Source: Proteobacteria bacterium ST_bin11 (GTDB lineage Bacteria; Pseudomonadota; Gammaproteobacteria; Methylococcales; Methylomonadaceae). From it: a stretch of 64,000 bases of DNA. Position numbers and translations under genes: made by a program. Below the pieces are notes generated by a model. That model saw only the letters and a program-made list of their open reading frames with translations, searched no databases and was not told the DNA's origin. Location of the stretch: NCBI GenBank assembly GCA_002083615.1, contig MSXO01000018.1, forward strand, positions 9,948 through 73,947, in the 5' to 3' direction. This document shows, piece by piece, positions 18,453 through 28,745 of this stretch. Every line of letters starts with the position of its first letter. Within the stretch, counting starts at the first letter, position 1.

Positions 18453-19580
18453 ATGTCAAAAATGCGTACCCTGTTAATTACCACCGGCTTGCTACTCGCC
18501 ACTCAGACCGTCATTGCCCGCGAAATCAATATTCCGGTGCCAATGGAGTACGGCCTAATTAAGAGTGTGTTGGTCAGCGAGCTCTACAACGGGCCCAATG
18601 AATCGGTAAGAGCCTGGAAAGACGGCAAACAATGCAGTTTTCTGGATCTGGACCATCCGCAAATCAGCGGCGAACAAGGCCAAGTGAAAATTCAGAACAA
18701 TGTCCAAGCCCGCGTCGGCACCGCGCTCGGCGGCAAATGCATGACCTTGATTGAATGGTCCGGTATTTTACAAACCTTGCAACAACCGACATTGGATGCT
18801 TCCGGCAATGTACTGAGCTTCCCGGTTACCCAACTGAATGCGTTCGATCGCAACGGCCAGCCACTGAATATCGCCCAATTGCAATCGCTAATCAAAAAAG
18901 CCGCCGAACCCAAACTCGCCGCTCTGAAAATAGATTTGAACCAATCCCGGCCCGATATTGCTAAAACCCTGCTACCCTTCATCGCCGCCGACGATAGCGA
19001 GGCATTGCACGATACCATCAATAGCCTGCGCTTTAATCAGGTGAAAGCCGATGAGAAAGGTATTTTAATCAACGTGGGCTACAGTGCCGCAAACGAAAAT
19101 GCCGGCGACGTAAAAGCGGCCCCGATTTTGAACGAAACCGAATTGAAACAGTGGCGTAGCCTTTGGCAAAGCTGGCAAGCCTCCTTGGACAAAACCATTG
19201 AGAAAGCGCCTATTGATACCGATGCCGACGCCAGCCGGACTACTTTACACGATGTCCTTAAAAAAGCCGGTGTGGCCTTTGAACAAGGCCTAACTGCCGA
19301 ATACGTCGCTGAAAACGATCCGGTACGCAAGTTCTTCAACAGTTCCTGGGACACACTCGCGCCATTGCTGCGCAATGCGTCCACTCAACTGCCGGGCAAC
19401 AGCAGCCTGCGCTACGTGACGCTGATAGCCGCGACCGATTTAATGTACGAACTGGAGTCGATAGGCTCGCCGCTGGGTCTGGAAGTATCGTCCAACGGCT
19501 TGCGCAAACTGGCCCGTTCGCTGATCGCCCACGAAAACCCAAAAGGCAAAACTAAAGCGAAAACTAAACGCAAAGCTTAA
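18453..19580 (+). CDS. Secreted protein of unknown function
   Basis: 375 residues. Sec signal peptide (MSKMRTLLITTGLLLATQTV, cleavage about residue 22 at VIA|RE). The mature part has no domain I recognise. It holds a pair of cysteines (in KQCSFLD and GKCMTLIEW) that could form a disulfide in the periplasm, and ends in a very basic tail (KGKTKAKTKRKA). A strong ribosome site TAAGGAG lies just before ATG 18453. Followed by a strong terminator. Confidence 0.7.
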   Translation: MSKMRTLLITTGLLLATQTVIAREINIPVPMEYGLIKSVLVSELYNGPNESVRAWKDGKQCSFLDLDHPQISGEQGQVKIQNNVQARVGTALGGKCMTLIEWSGILQTLQQPTLDASGNVLSFPVTQLNAFDRNGQPLNIAQLQSLIKKAAEPKLAALKIDLNQSRPDIAKTLLPFIAADDSEALHDTINSLRFNQVKADEKGILINVGYSAANENAGDVKAAPILNETELKQWRSLWQSWQASLDKTIEKAPIDTDADASRTTLHDVLKKAGVAFEQGLTAEYVAENDPVRKFFNSSWDTLAPLLRNASTQLPGNSSLRYVTLIAATDLMYELESIGSPLGLEVSSNGLRKLARSLIAHENPKGKTKAKTKRKA

Positions 19581-19604
19581 ACAGATAAGCCCCGCAAAAA
19601 ACAG

Positions 19605-19644
19605 AAAGGGATGCCGGTCTCGAGAGGCCGGCATCCCTTTTTTT
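19605..19644 (+). terminator. Rho-independent terminator
   Basis: A perfect 13-bp stem AAAGGGATGCCGG / CCGGCATCCCTTT with a 10-base loop, running into seven T. It lies 25 bases after the secreted-protein stop and also faces the converging large gene, so it may work in both directions. Confidence 0.93.
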
Positions 19645-19654
19645 AAATCTGAAG

Positions 19655-22600
19655 CTAAGCGGCGGCGGATGCATAGGGCCCCAGCGGATCGGCGCCCAAG
19701 GTACCCACGAGAGACTGCAAATAATCCGGCGAACCAATCTCGACCAGTTTTTGCTTTGCCAGCGTGTGCCGATCGACCAACTTCAACTCGTGAATTAAAC
19801 TCTGGTGGCTACTTTCCTGCAGTACTCTACCCAAATAATCGACATGTCTCTGCCATAACGCAATGTCACGCTGCTGCTTGATCTGCAGCCGCTGCCGATA
19901 CCAATCCGACTCCAATAAATAATCGCGGGTGAACATTGCCCGAATCTCTGGATGATGAGCATCTTTACCTTGGTAATGCCCTTCAGCCATGATGTGTAAC
20001 AGCGCGTACAACGGTGGACAGGCATCTTCTATGCTGCCGTCTTCGAGATACTGCTGAGCAACCCGTTGCTGGGTTTCGACAATGTTATTAATGCCGTCCA
20101 CAAACACCTCTAAATCCTGGCGCTCGGGCTGCAAAATCTCGTCGGTAAATACCGCATACGGATTATCGAAAATCTTACCCATCAAACCGTGCACGAAATG
20201 ACTGGTGATGCGATAACCCAAACGACTGGCCAACACAGTTTGTCCTTTGTGTTCAAAGTCATTTAAGGGTTCCAAATAGCCATGTTCCAGTAAAAATGCA
20301 GGGTGACGCTCTTCCCGCGATAGCCGCGACCATATCTCTGGAATCAACAAACTGATGTCATGATCGACCCGGGTATTTGGACCGATAAATCCAGCCGAGC
20401 TGGAAAAGCCGGGATAGCCAGTCAAAATGAACGAGACCAGTGCATTGTTAAGATCCGCTGTGCCGCGCAAGGCGTTGAACGGACCTTTGGTCAGCGCGCC
20501 TTCGCTGCCGGCACCTGTTGTAGACGGGGACTTGCCCGTCAAGGAAGAAACAAAATCCATGAACAGTTCCGGCAGCTCTTGATAATGGATCGGGTTGTAG
20601 ACAGCCAGCGCGCGGATACCCGGTTCTGGCGGATTGTTGCGACGCCCGGTCAATACCGCATCTACCGGGTGGCAAAGCGGTTGATTCAGCGGAATTTTGC
20701 GATGCAAACGCGCCCCCATCTCGGCCACATATTTACGCAACGGTTTCACCACATCGACGCGGGTTTCCAGGTAACGCGGATTTTTCGAAGGCTTACCGTT
20801 CACTAGACGCGGGTGCGCCGAACACACCACGTAGCCTTTACCGTCTTGGTATGCTTCGCTTAACAGCTTTTTCATCGGTGGGGTAAATTTGGAAAAAGTC
20901 ATCACATCTTCCACGATCACCGACAACTGCTCATGATCCAAAAGCTCAAAATTGGCCATGAAATTTCCAGGTCCGGACATATTCAGTTCGGTCTGCTTGT
21001 CGTAACCGGGGATGATCGCATCGTCCGGACGCTGGAACAGGCGATATTCGCAGTTGCTGACCAATTTCAAGCTCATTTGATAACCGTCATCAGGCAGCCA
21101 AGCGCGCACCGCAGCCATGGGTACCACGACCGAGGCACTGATATCGTCTTCCATCTGTACTTTCTCGCAGGCGATGTAGTCTTGGCGCACTTTAAAAGTC
21201 CGCCAGCCACCGTCCAGATCGAAACCCACCCGCAAATACGTGGCCACGATCTTACGCTGATTCAATTTGAGCTCATGGCCCGGAGCGCCGTCGATCACGT
21301 CCACCGATAAATTATCCCGCCAATTATTACCCCATTCCGGGCGGTAAAAGCGCTTGATCAAAAACACTAAGGCCAGAATGCTGGGAGGAATGGACTTCAA
21401 CCAATCGTTAAATTCCTGGGTATGGTTTTGCGACGGCGTCAACAACTTGATCACCGAGCCCAAACTGCGCTCCGGGCTGAGCACGCTTCGGCTGGGGCCG
21501 CGATCTTCGCGTTCAAAACCCGGCAAGAATCGCCCGGTGTAGTCTTTATCGAAAATCGCTTGCACCCGATCCAGATCGTGCTGCAAGTCATCCACGAACA
21601 GCGGTCCGTAGATGGCCGCGTCCTCTATGGACTTGGAAATCTCCGATTTACCACCACCCGACACCGTGCAAGGTTTGTGGCAAAAAGTACCTTCCGCGAC
21701 AGTGCCGATCAAGCGCCAGGATGGCGCGCCGGGGTGCTTGCACATCTCGATCTTATAACCGTTGGGCTGCACGTAGATTTTGCCCGGTTGCAAACGAATG
21801 CTGTGGCTTTGGCCGTTACGAAGCCAGGTAATTTTCTGCGTCGCCAAACTCATCCGCAAATCCTGGGGGACATAGATAACCTCCGGAAAATGCTTATCCA
21901 CAGCATAACCTTCCGTCTGCACGTCCATGATCGCGCCGTAGTGATAGGTCATCTCATCGAAATCGTAACCTGGTTCGCGAGTCAGACTGCCGATGCCAAA
22001 CTCGTCCCCGTGATTGACGCGGCGAAAGGCTAAGGCGCCGCCGGCATGTTCTTCTTCCGCCAAGCCGAACAAATTGGCGGCATAGCTGATCTGGGTTTTC
22101 ACTTCCTTCTTGCAATAACCGTAATAGTTATCAGCCAAGATGGTAACAATCACCCCGCTACGGTCACGAGCGGTCAGTTTAAAGGCTTGGCCCTCGTTAT
22201 AAAGTTCGCCCGGTTCCTGCCAGCACATGCCGTCAGCACGCTGGCGTTCACTGGCTTCGTCCCAATGCGGCAGACCCAGTTGCTTTTTGGTGAGCCTTGT
22301 CAAATGCGGCGCCAGGATCACACAACCGGTGTGGCCGGACCAATGCTCCACATCCAAGGCCGCATCGCATTCCGGCAAGGCCGGATTACCACCGTTGCCA
22401 AAGATACTCTCTACGAAATCCAGATTACTCACCAGATTGCCGGGTGCGAAGAAGCGGATTTCCATAGATTTTTCGGCAGCAACACCCGGAATTTCCGGGC
22501 AGACGACCGGGCGCAACAATAGCGAAGCAAACATCCGTGCCGGCTTGGGTTGGTAGGCGGTAAACGGCAAAACCATCAAGTCGTCGGGCGGATTCAGCGC

Positions 22601-23131
22601 CTCACCCAACATCAACGCAAAAGCCAGTTTGGGTACCTGCTTCTTGTCACCGGGAACGGGCAAACCGCCTTCGGCAACATGAAAAGAGCCCTGAGTGGTG
22701 CGCCGGTCGCTGGCTGGATTGTGCAAAATGCCCTGTTTGACCCGAAAGCTGGAGACGATTTCTGAGCGAAATTCATCCTCGCCCAATGGCAAAGACAATT
22801 CACGCGCGACGCCATGCTTATCCAACTCGAAGGTCATGGTGGGCAAACTGGGGATTTTGGCAAAGCCCAAGTCGGCGCAATAGCGTTCGAGAAAATCCTG
22901 AATACGTCTGTCGGTGGGATAAAGGGAGGAACCGGCCAGCAGTCGGCTTTTTTCTAAATAGCTGTTCAGTAAGTCCTGGGCGGTATCCATAAATTGCGCC
23001 GATCCGGTATCGATACAAGTCGGCTGGCCGCAGGATGCCAGTTTCAGGTTGATATAAAGATGCAATTGTTGCTTAACTGCTTGCTCGTCTTGCCCCACAG
23101 GCCCGAGGCCCAGCGCCCTTAGCTTATCCAT
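19655..23131 (-). CDS. PPi-type phosphoenolpyruvate carboxykinase (probable)
   Basis: 1158 residues. Length and conserved blocks fit, from memory, the PPi-dependent PEP carboxykinase family of Propionibacterium and Entamoeba (EC 4.1.1.38), which interconverts oxaloacetate + PPi with PEP + CO2 + Pi. Blocks that support this: a P-loop-like TVSGGGKSEISKSI near the middle, NYYGYCKKEVKTQISYAAN, RSLGSVIKLLTPS, LTGKSPSTTGAGSEGALTKG and SLVGTLGADP near the C-terminus. The long transglutaminase-like DUF2126 proteins that accompany ATP-grasp/alpha-E genes begin quite differently, so I do not place it there. ATG 23131 has AAGG upstream. The cassette upstream on the same strand may be transcribed separately. 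Confidence 0.72.
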   Translation of the reverse strand: MDKLRALGLGPVGQDEQAVKQQLHLYINLKLASCGQPTCIDTGSAQFMDTAQDLLNSYLEKSRLLAGSSLYPTDRRIQDFLERYCADLGFAKIPSLPTMTFELDKHGVARELSLPLGEDEFRSEIVSSFRVKQGILHNPASDRRTTQGSFHVAEGGLPVPGDKKQVPKLAFALMLGEALNPPDDLMVLPFTAYQPKPARMFASLLLRPVVCPEIPGVAAEKSMEIRFFAPGNLVSNLDFVESIFGNGGNPALPECDAALDVEHWSGHTGCVILAPHLTRLTKKQLGLPHWDEASERQRADGMCWQEPGELYNEGQAFKLTARDRSGVIVTILADNYYGYCKKEVKTQISYAANLFGLAEEEHAGGALAFRRVNHGDEFGIGSLTREPGYDFDEMTYHYGAIMDVQTEGYAVDKHFPEVIYVPQDLRMSLATQKITWLRNGQSHSIRLQPGKIYVQPNGYKIEMCKHPGAPSWRLIGTVAEGTFCHKPCTVSGGGKSEISKSIEDAAIYGPLFVDDLQHDLDRVQAIFDKDYTGRFLPGFEREDRGPSRSVLSPERSLGSVIKLLTPSQNHTQEFNDWLKSIPPSILALVFLIKRFYRPEWGNNWRDNLSVDVIDGAPGHELKLNQRKIVATYLRVGFDLDGGWRTFKVRQDYIACEKVQMEDDISASVVVPMAAVRAWLPDDGYQMSLKLVSNCEYRLFQRPDDAIIPGYDKQTELNMSGPGNFMANFELLDHEQLSVIVEDVMTFSKFTPPMKKLLSEAYQDGKGYVVCSAHPRLVNGKPSKNPRYLETRVDVVKPLRKYVAEMGARLHRKIPLNQPLCHPVDAVLTGRRNNPPEPGIRALAVYNPIHYQELPELFMDFVSSLTGKSPSTTGAGSEGALTKGPFNALRGTADLNNALVSFILTGYPGFSSSAGFIGPNTRVDHDISLLIPEIWSRLSREERHPAFLLEHGYLEPLNDFEHKGQTVLASRLGYRITSHFVHGLMGKIFDNPYAVFTDEILQPERQDLEVFVDGINNIVETQQRVAQQYLEDGSIEDACPPLYALLHIMAEGHYQGKDAHHPEIRAMFTRDYLLESDWYRQRLQIKQQRDIALWQRHVDYLGRVLQESSHQSLIHELKLVDRHTLAKQKLVEIGSPDYLQSLVGTLGADPLGPYASAAA

Positions 23132-23318
23132 AACCTTACCCCTTTAGTTTTAGAAAACGATACATCCATGATATAGCAAACTTGGGGTTTGGGTCAGCAG
23201 CAATCCGAGCTACTATCCTTCAATCTGCCTGTCTTCGGCTAAAATACAGCGGATGTCGGCGCTTACCCTGTATAGCACTGACGGCTTAGGCGCTGACAAA
23301 TTTTCGATTAGCAAATGG

Positions 23319-24275
23319 TCAAATCTTAGCCTGTTCGGGCTCGCCAAGATCACTCAAAAACCACATTGCCGCAATTTGCTTATGCAAATCGTCAAATCTA
23401 GTCTGCAACCCGTCGAGCACTCGGTGCAATTGCTCCGGGGTAGTCTGCTGAATATCGATTGCCTGTACCTGCTGCTCCAACCGCTCCAACAGCGGGAATA
23501 ATTCGACGGCGTTAGGCAACAGCCTTATACACTGGGCAATCTCCCCGATACAATGCACCACCGCCCTTGGAAAATCCGGGTTTTTTAACAGATAGTTCAA
23601 CACATCCTCGCCTTTAATGCGGTTACGAACGTGCTTGCGGTACATCAACACCGCGCTCAGCGACTTCAATACGTTAATCCACAAGATGGTTTCATACTCG
23701 CGCATCTTGGTACTGCGATTTTCCGCCAGCAATACAGTGCCAAAATCCATGATTCGACTGGTCATGTCGGCCCGTTCCAGATTGCGACCAATGCAGATAA
23801 ACCGGGCGCTGTCACTGCGGCTCATTGCCCCGGCCATAAAGCCGGTAAAACGTTGGCAACCCGCCATGATTTCCTGCAAAAACAAGGCTCTGCCCCGCCG
23901 ATTGGACAGACTGTCCAGATTATTATTGGCGTATAAATACATCTCGTTGACTTGCTGCCAAGCTTCGTCCGGCATCAGTTCACGACTGGTGCGGATGTTT
24001 TCGCGGGCAAACGACAAGGACGCCAGCAATGAACCGGAATTGCTCATGTCTGCCAGTAAAAACCGGGTAGTATTCTGCTCGCTGGGATTTTTAAAGCGCT
24101 GATAAAACGCCTCTTCCACACCGCAAATATTCAGCAGATTGCGCCAGCCCAGTTCCACGCCATACGGTAAGTCGTAGATCAGATGCATCGTGGCGCTGAT
24201 CAGGCGGGCGGTGTTTTCGGTGCGCTCCAGGTATCGGGCCATCCAGTACAAACGTTCAGCGGATCGCGATAACAT
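23319..24275 (-). CDS. Alpha-E domain protein (DUF403)
   Basis: 318 residues, all-helical alpha-E family (begins MLSRSAERLYWMARYLERTE). Function is unproven; it always travels with circularly permuted ATP-grasp enzymes and transglutaminases, and is predicted to help make or attach a peptide-like product. I chose ATG 24275: it lies 1 base after the ATP-grasp stop and has GGGAG upstream; the frame extends 14 codons further into that gene. Confidence 0.85.
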   Translation of the reverse strand: MLSRSAERLYWMARYLERTENTARLISATMHLIYDLPYGVELGWRNLLNICGVEEAFYQRFKNPSEQNTTRFLLADMSNSGSLLASLSFARENIRTSRELMPDEAWQQVNEMYLYANNNLDSLSNRRGRALFLQEIMAGCQRFTGFMAGAMSRSDSARFICIGRNLERADMTSRIMDFGTVLLAENRSTKMREYETILWINVLKSLSAVLMYRKHVRNRIKGEDVLNYLLKNPDFPRAVVHCIGEIAQCIRLLPNAVELFPLLERLEQQVQAIDIQQTTPEQLHRVLDGLQTRFDDLHKQIAAMWFLSDLGEPEQAKI

Positions 24276-24276
24276 C

Positions 24277-25731
24277 TTATTGCTCCCTGTTGATAATCCA
24301 AGTGTCTTTGCTGCCACCGCCCTGCGAGGAATTCACCACTAAGGAACCCGCCCGCAGCGCCACCCGCGTGAGACCACCGGCGGTGACGAAGCTATTTTCG
24401 CCTTGCAGGATAAAGGGCCGTAAATCGATGTGCCGTGGCTCCAGTTTGTCGCTGCACAAGGTCGGACAGGTCGATAAGGCCAAGGTCGGTTGAGCGATAT
24501 AGTTACGCGGGTTGTCCAGAATCAGTTTATGAAACTGCTTGATCTCCTTCTGCGTAGAATGGGGACCAACCAACATGCCATACCCGCCGGATTCGTTGGC
24601 TGGCTTTACCACCAACTCGGGCAAATGGGCTAACACATACGCGCGCTGCTCGGGATCACTACACAGATAGGTGGGAACGTTGGGTAAAAGCGGCTCTTCA
24701 TTCAGATAATAGCGAATCATTGCTGGGACATAGGCATACACCACCTTATCGTCCGCCACGCCGGCGCCAGGCGCATTGGCCAAGGCGACGTTACCGGCTT
24801 TCCAGGCCCGCATCAGACCTTTTACGCCCAATACGGAATCTTTGTGAAACACTTCGGGGTCGAGAAATAAATCGTCGATGCGCCGATAAATCACATCGAC
24901 TTTTTCCAAGCCTTTGATGGTGCGCATATAAACACAATCGTCCTCCTTAACCAGCAAATCGCCGCCTTCCACCAGTTCTGCGCCCATCTGCTGTGCCAAG
25001 AACGCGTGTTCGAAATAGGCCGAGTTGTAAATGCCTGGCGTTAAAACCGCAATTTGCGGGGTGTCGTCGGCATTCGGTGCCAGCGAAGTAAGCATCTCGA
25101 ACAACTGAGTGGGGTAATCGTCTACCGGCAAAATATTTAGATTTTCCAGCAGTTCCGGAAATATCCGCTTGGTAATTACCCGGTTTTCGATCATATACGA
25201 GACGCCGGACGGCACCCGCAAATTGTCTTCCAGAACGTAGAGTTTGCCATCGCCTGCCCGCACCAGGTCGCTGCCGCAGATATTGGCCCAACTGCCAAAC
25301 TTAGGCTGCAGACCCAAACATTCCTGACGAAAATTGCTGGAACTATTGATCAAATCTGCCGGGACCAGACCGTCCTTGATAATTTGCTGCTGGTTATAGA
25401 CATCATTGATAAAGCAGTTTAATGCTTTCAGGCGCTGTTTCAGGCCGGCCTCCACCACCTGCCATTCCTGAAAATCGATCAGGCGCGGAATGATGTCGAA
25501 AGGCCAGGCCCTATCGATATTGCCTTCGTCGCTATAAACGGTAAAGGTGATACCCATCTCCATGATAGCTGCTTCGGCCGCCGAGACCCGGCCTTTAATG
25601 GCATCCATGCCCAAAGATTGTAAGTACTGACTCAAACTGGCGCAGGCATCTCGAGGCTTGCCGCCTGCAGCAATCATCTCGTCATAAGCCTTATCGGCGC
25701 TGTAATCCGCCCAAATTGTTGGTGTAACCAT
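24277..25731 (-). CDS. Circularly permuted ATP-grasp protein (amidoligase-like)
   Basis: 484 residues, CP-ATP-grasp type 2 family. Recognisable blocks: RAWPFDIIPR, KFGSWANICGSDLVRAGDG, LYVLEDNLRVPSGVSYM, LTPGIYNSAYFEHAFLAQ, YRRIDDLFLDPEVF and VVKPANESGGYGMLVG. The family is predicted to ligate carboxylates to amines using ATP. I chose ATG 25731 (MVTPTIWADY), preceded by GGATGG; the frame reaches back to 25809. It is followed by the alpha-E gene with 1 base between. Confidence 0.85.
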   Translation of the reverse strand: MVTPTIWADYSADKAYDEMIAAGGKPRDACASLSQYLQSLGMDAIKGRVSAAEAAIMEMGITFTVYSDEGNIDRAWPFDIIPRLIDFQEWQVVEAGLKQRLKALNCFINDVYNQQQIIKDGLVPADLINSSSNFRQECLGLQPKFGSWANICGSDLVRAGDGKLYVLEDNLRVPSGVSYMIENRVITKRIFPELLENLNILPVDDYPTQLFEMLTSLAPNADDTPQIAVLTPGIYNSAYFEHAFLAQQMGAELVEGGDLLVKEDDCVYMRTIKGLEKVDVIYRRIDDLFLDPEVFHKDSVLGVKGLMRAWKAGNVALANAPGAGVADDKVVYAYVPAMIRYYLNEEPLLPNVPTYLCSDPEQRAYVLAHLPELVVKPANESGGYGMLVGPHSTQKEIKQFHKLILDNPRNYIAQPTLALSTCPTLCSDKLEPRHIDLRPFILQGENSFVTAGGLTRVALRAGSLVVNSSQGGGSKDTWIINREQ

Positions 25732-26200
25732 GCGATAACCATCCGTGAACGTTGCTTTTATGGTGCGCGTCCGCCCTAAATTAGTGCAAAAACTACCGCA
25801 CCATTTCAATGCAAACCGGTTCTAATACGTTAATTAAATTGAAGCAATAGCAGTGCCAAGCTTCAAATGCGCTAAGGGCACCCGACAACTAGCTCTGCGA
25901 CAGTACCCGGTTTAATTTACCCCTGAGACTTGGAAATACCCTTTTGTTCAGCAGCTTTAACCCGGCTAAAGTTATATATTGGGCAACTGAAGGCAGAACG
26001 ACCGAATCCACACGGCCTGTCATAATCCCGCCAATCTCTTAGTATAACGGCATGTTTCTTGCGGTTTTATTTGATTACGCATCAAACCGCAATCTCGGCA
26101 GATTAAGCATCGGCACGAAAAATCCGGCTTAGAAAACATAAATCAACGAGAACGGCTTTGATAAATTGCGCAATACCCGGTAAACCGGCAAACTAAACCT
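25732..26200. other. Divergent control region of the two ATP-grasp operons
   Basis: 469 bases with no gene, between divergent operons of related function. At 26061-26090 there is an interrupted inverted repeat, GCGGTT...AACCGC enclosing TTGAT-tacgc-ATCAA, about 110 bases before the plus-strand gene. It could be an operator; no strong -35/-10 pair was found. Confidence 0.4.
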
Positions 26201-28735
26201 ATGAAAACCTTAAGTACACCACAAGCTTTCGCGCCCGGATACCGCCTCGACAAAGGCATCCACGACGAAATGCTGGACGAAACAGGTCGAGTGAGACCGC
26301 ATTGGGCGCATCTAATGCAGGCGTTGCAACAACTCGGCCCCAATGAAGTTGGGCAACGCCATCAGGAAGCACTAAAGTTGCTGCGTGAAAATGGCGTCAC
26401 CTACAACGTCTACGGCGACCCCGAGGGTACTAACCGGCCTTGGCAACTTGACCCCATACCGCTATTGGTATCCGGCGACGAGTGGTTCGACATTGAGGCC
26501 GGGCTACTCCAACGCGCCGAATTATTGAACTTGATTTTAGCCGACCTCTACGGCCCCCGTCAGCTCATCAAGAAAAACCTACTGCCGTTAGAACTTATTT
26601 ATAACCATGGCGGTTTCCTGCGGGTTTGCGATCAAGTCCACTTGCCAGGCCAACATCAGTTGGTGCTGTGCGCCGCCGACCTGGCTCGCGGTCCCGATAA
26701 AAAAATGTGGGTCTTGGGTGACCGCACGCAAGCACCGTCCGGCGCTGGCTACGCGCTGGAAAACCGTTTGGCCATGTCGAGGGTATTGCCCAGTTTGTTC
26801 CGCGATACTCATGTTCATCGGCTGGCGCGTTTCTTCCAATCCTTGCGTGCAGGCCTCAACGCCATCGCTCCCGGCGACGCTGACACCCCGCGCGTCGTGG
26901 TGCTAACTCCTGGCCCGTTGAACGAAACTTTCTTCGAACATGCTTATCTCGCCTCCTATCTCGGCTATCCGCTGGTGCAGGGCGACGACCTTACCATCCG
27001 CGACGGCTATGTCTGGCTGAAATCGCTGGTGGGCTTGCAGCGAGTGGACGTAATCCTGCGTCGGGTCGACGACAATTACTGCGATCCTTTGGAACTGCGC
27101 GAAGATTCGCGGCTCGGCGTTGCCGGCCTTTTGGAAGTGGTCAGGCGCGGCAATGTGGCTATTGCCAATCCGCTGGGCAGCGGCGTTCTGGAAAATCCGG
27201 GGATCATGCCCTTCCTGCCGGGTATCGCCAAACATTTCCTGGGCCAAACCCTAAAGTTGAACTCTATCGCCACCTGGTGGTGCGGCCAAGCCCGCGAATT
27301 AAACTATGTGCTCGCCAATCTGGAGCGCTTGGTCATCAAACCCATATACCGTAAGCCCGGCGAACGCTCGGTGTTCGGCCACCAACTAAGCCGTGCGCAA
27401 TTAACCGACTGGCGCGCGCGCATCAAGGCTAGGCCGGCATTTTACGTCGGCCAGGAATACGAAAGCTTTTCCACCGTGCCGGCGCTGGTGGGCGGTGGCT
27501 ATGAACCCCGCCAAACCGTGTTGCGCTGTTTCATGGTGGCGCGAGCGGACGGTTATACCCTGATGCCCGGTGGCTTGAGCCGGAGCGCGCCGCGCTATGG
27601 CAACATGATGATCAGCAATCAAACCGGCGGCATCAGCAAAGATACGTGGGTAGTTGCCACTGAACCGCAGCATCCGGCTATTCCAGCCAAGCGCAGCGGA
27701 GGTGGCCTGACCGGCCATGGCAATGCCCTACCCAGCCGCGCGGCGGACAATATTTTCTGGGTGGGCCGCAACGCGGAACGGGCTGAAGGCGGCGTCCGCT
27801 TACTGCGCGCCACTATAAAAAAATTGTTCAGTAATCCCGACCGGGACAGCCCCGACTATCAACTCAGCTTAGAGACTTTGCTGCGTTGCGTGACCAGTAT
27901 GACAGGCACCTACCCCGGTTTTTTTGCCGAGGATAACGAAAGCTTGTTGCAAATACCCGAGGCCGAGTTACTGGCGGTAATCGTTGACGAAAGCCGAGCC
28001 GGCAGTCTGGCGAATACGGTAAACCGCATGACCCAATCCGGTTACGCGGTGCGCGATTTATGGTCCTCCGATACCTGGCGGGTCATCGACGAAATAGAGG
28101 AACAGGTGTCCGAGGCACGGCGCCTCGGCAAAACCGGTTTATGGTCGATGCAGGAGCAAATGGATCAGTTGATTACCACGCTCTCCGCGTTCAGCGGTCT
28201 GGTGATGGAAAGCATGACGCGCGGCAACGGTTGGCTGTTTCTGGACATTGGTCGGCGTCTTGAACGCGGTTTACAGTTAGTATCGGTATTGAGAACCGCC
28301 TTCGCGATGCCGCAAAGCGAAGCAGCGGAAACCCGCTTGATAGAATCCTTACTGGATACCAGCGACAACCTGATTTGCTATCGCCAGCATTACCGTAGCA
28401 ATCTGGAATTAGCCTCGTTTCTGGAATTGTTGCTAATGGACCCCAACAATCCCCGTTCGCTGGCCTATCAAATCGCCCGCTTGCAGGAACATGTCGGCAA
28501 ACTGCCGCGCGAACCCAGTACCCGCCGCATTTGTGCTGAAGAACGGCTATTATTAGAGGCCAGTTGTATCCTGAATATCGCCAACATAGAAGACTTACTC
28601 AGCGTATCCGAATCCGGCATTCGCGAAGCGCTGGACCAACAACTCAGCAAAATTTACGCATTGCTGGCCGCGCTGTCAGATACCTTGACCGCCAACTATT
28701 TCCGCCACGGGGACGCGCCGCAATCGCTGTCCTAA
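26201..28735 (+). CDS. ATP-grasp and alpha-E fusion protein
   Basis: 844 residues. Residues about 15-480 form a second circularly permuted ATP-grasp unit (RPWQLDPIPLLV, LGDRTQAPSGAGYALENR, LTPGPLNETFFEHAYLA, LRRVDDNYCDPLELR, VIKPIYRKPGERSVFG). Residues about 515-835 form an alpha-E domain (PSRAADNIFWVGRNAERAEG). The same two activities are encoded by two genes in the divergent operon, so this is a fused paralogue. It is followed after 10 bases by a transglutaminase gene. Confidence 0.87.
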   Translation: MKTLSTPQAFAPGYRLDKGIHDEMLDETGRVRPHWAHLMQALQQLGPNEVGQRHQEALKLLRENGVTYNVYGDPEGTNRPWQLDPIPLLVSGDEWFDIEAGLLQRAELLNLILADLYGPRQLIKKNLLPLELIYNHGGFLRVCDQVHLPGQHQLVLCAADLARGPDKKMWVLGDRTQAPSGAGYALENRLAMSRVLPSLFRDTHVHRLARFFQSLRAGLNAIAPGDADTPRVVVLTPGPLNETFFEHAYLASYLGYPLVQGDDLTIRDGYVWLKSLVGLQRVDVILRRVDDNYCDPLELREDSRLGVAGLLEVVRRGNVAIANPLGSGVLENPGIMPFLPGIAKHFLGQTLKLNSIATWWCGQARELNYVLANLERLVIKPIYRKPGERSVFGHQLSRAQLTDWRARIKARPAFYVGQEYESFSTVPALVGGGYEPRQTVLRCFMVARADGYTLMPGGLSRSAPRYGNMMISNQTGGISKDTWVVATEPQHPAIPAKRSGGGLTGHGNALPSRAADNIFWVGRNAERAEGGVRLLRATIKKLFSNPDRDSPDYQLSLETLLRCVTSMTGTYPGFFAEDNESLLQIPEAELLAVIVDESRAGSLANTVNRMTQSGYAVRDLWSSDTWRVIDEIEEQVSEARRLGKTGLWSMQEQMDQLITTLSAFSGLVMESMTRGNGWLFLDIGRRLERGLQLVSVLRTAFAMPQSEAAETRLIESLLDTSDNLICYRQHYRSNLELASFLELLLMDPNNPRSLAYQIARLQEHVGKLPREPSTRRICAEERLLLEASCILNIANIEDLLSVSESGIREALDQQLSKIYALLAALSDTLTANYFRHGDAPQSLS

Positions 28736-28745
28736 GGGAGTCAAC

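Noticed and set aside
21422..22033. 203-codon plus-strand frame inside the PPi-PEPCK gene
   Set aside because: Antisense to a gene with consistent protein motifs; no ribosome site or domain.
19655..23131. DUF2126 transglutaminase-type giant protein, a usual neighbour of ATP-grasp/alpha-E genes
   Set aside because: The N-terminus lacks a transglutaminase domain and the blocks fit PPi-PEPCK better.
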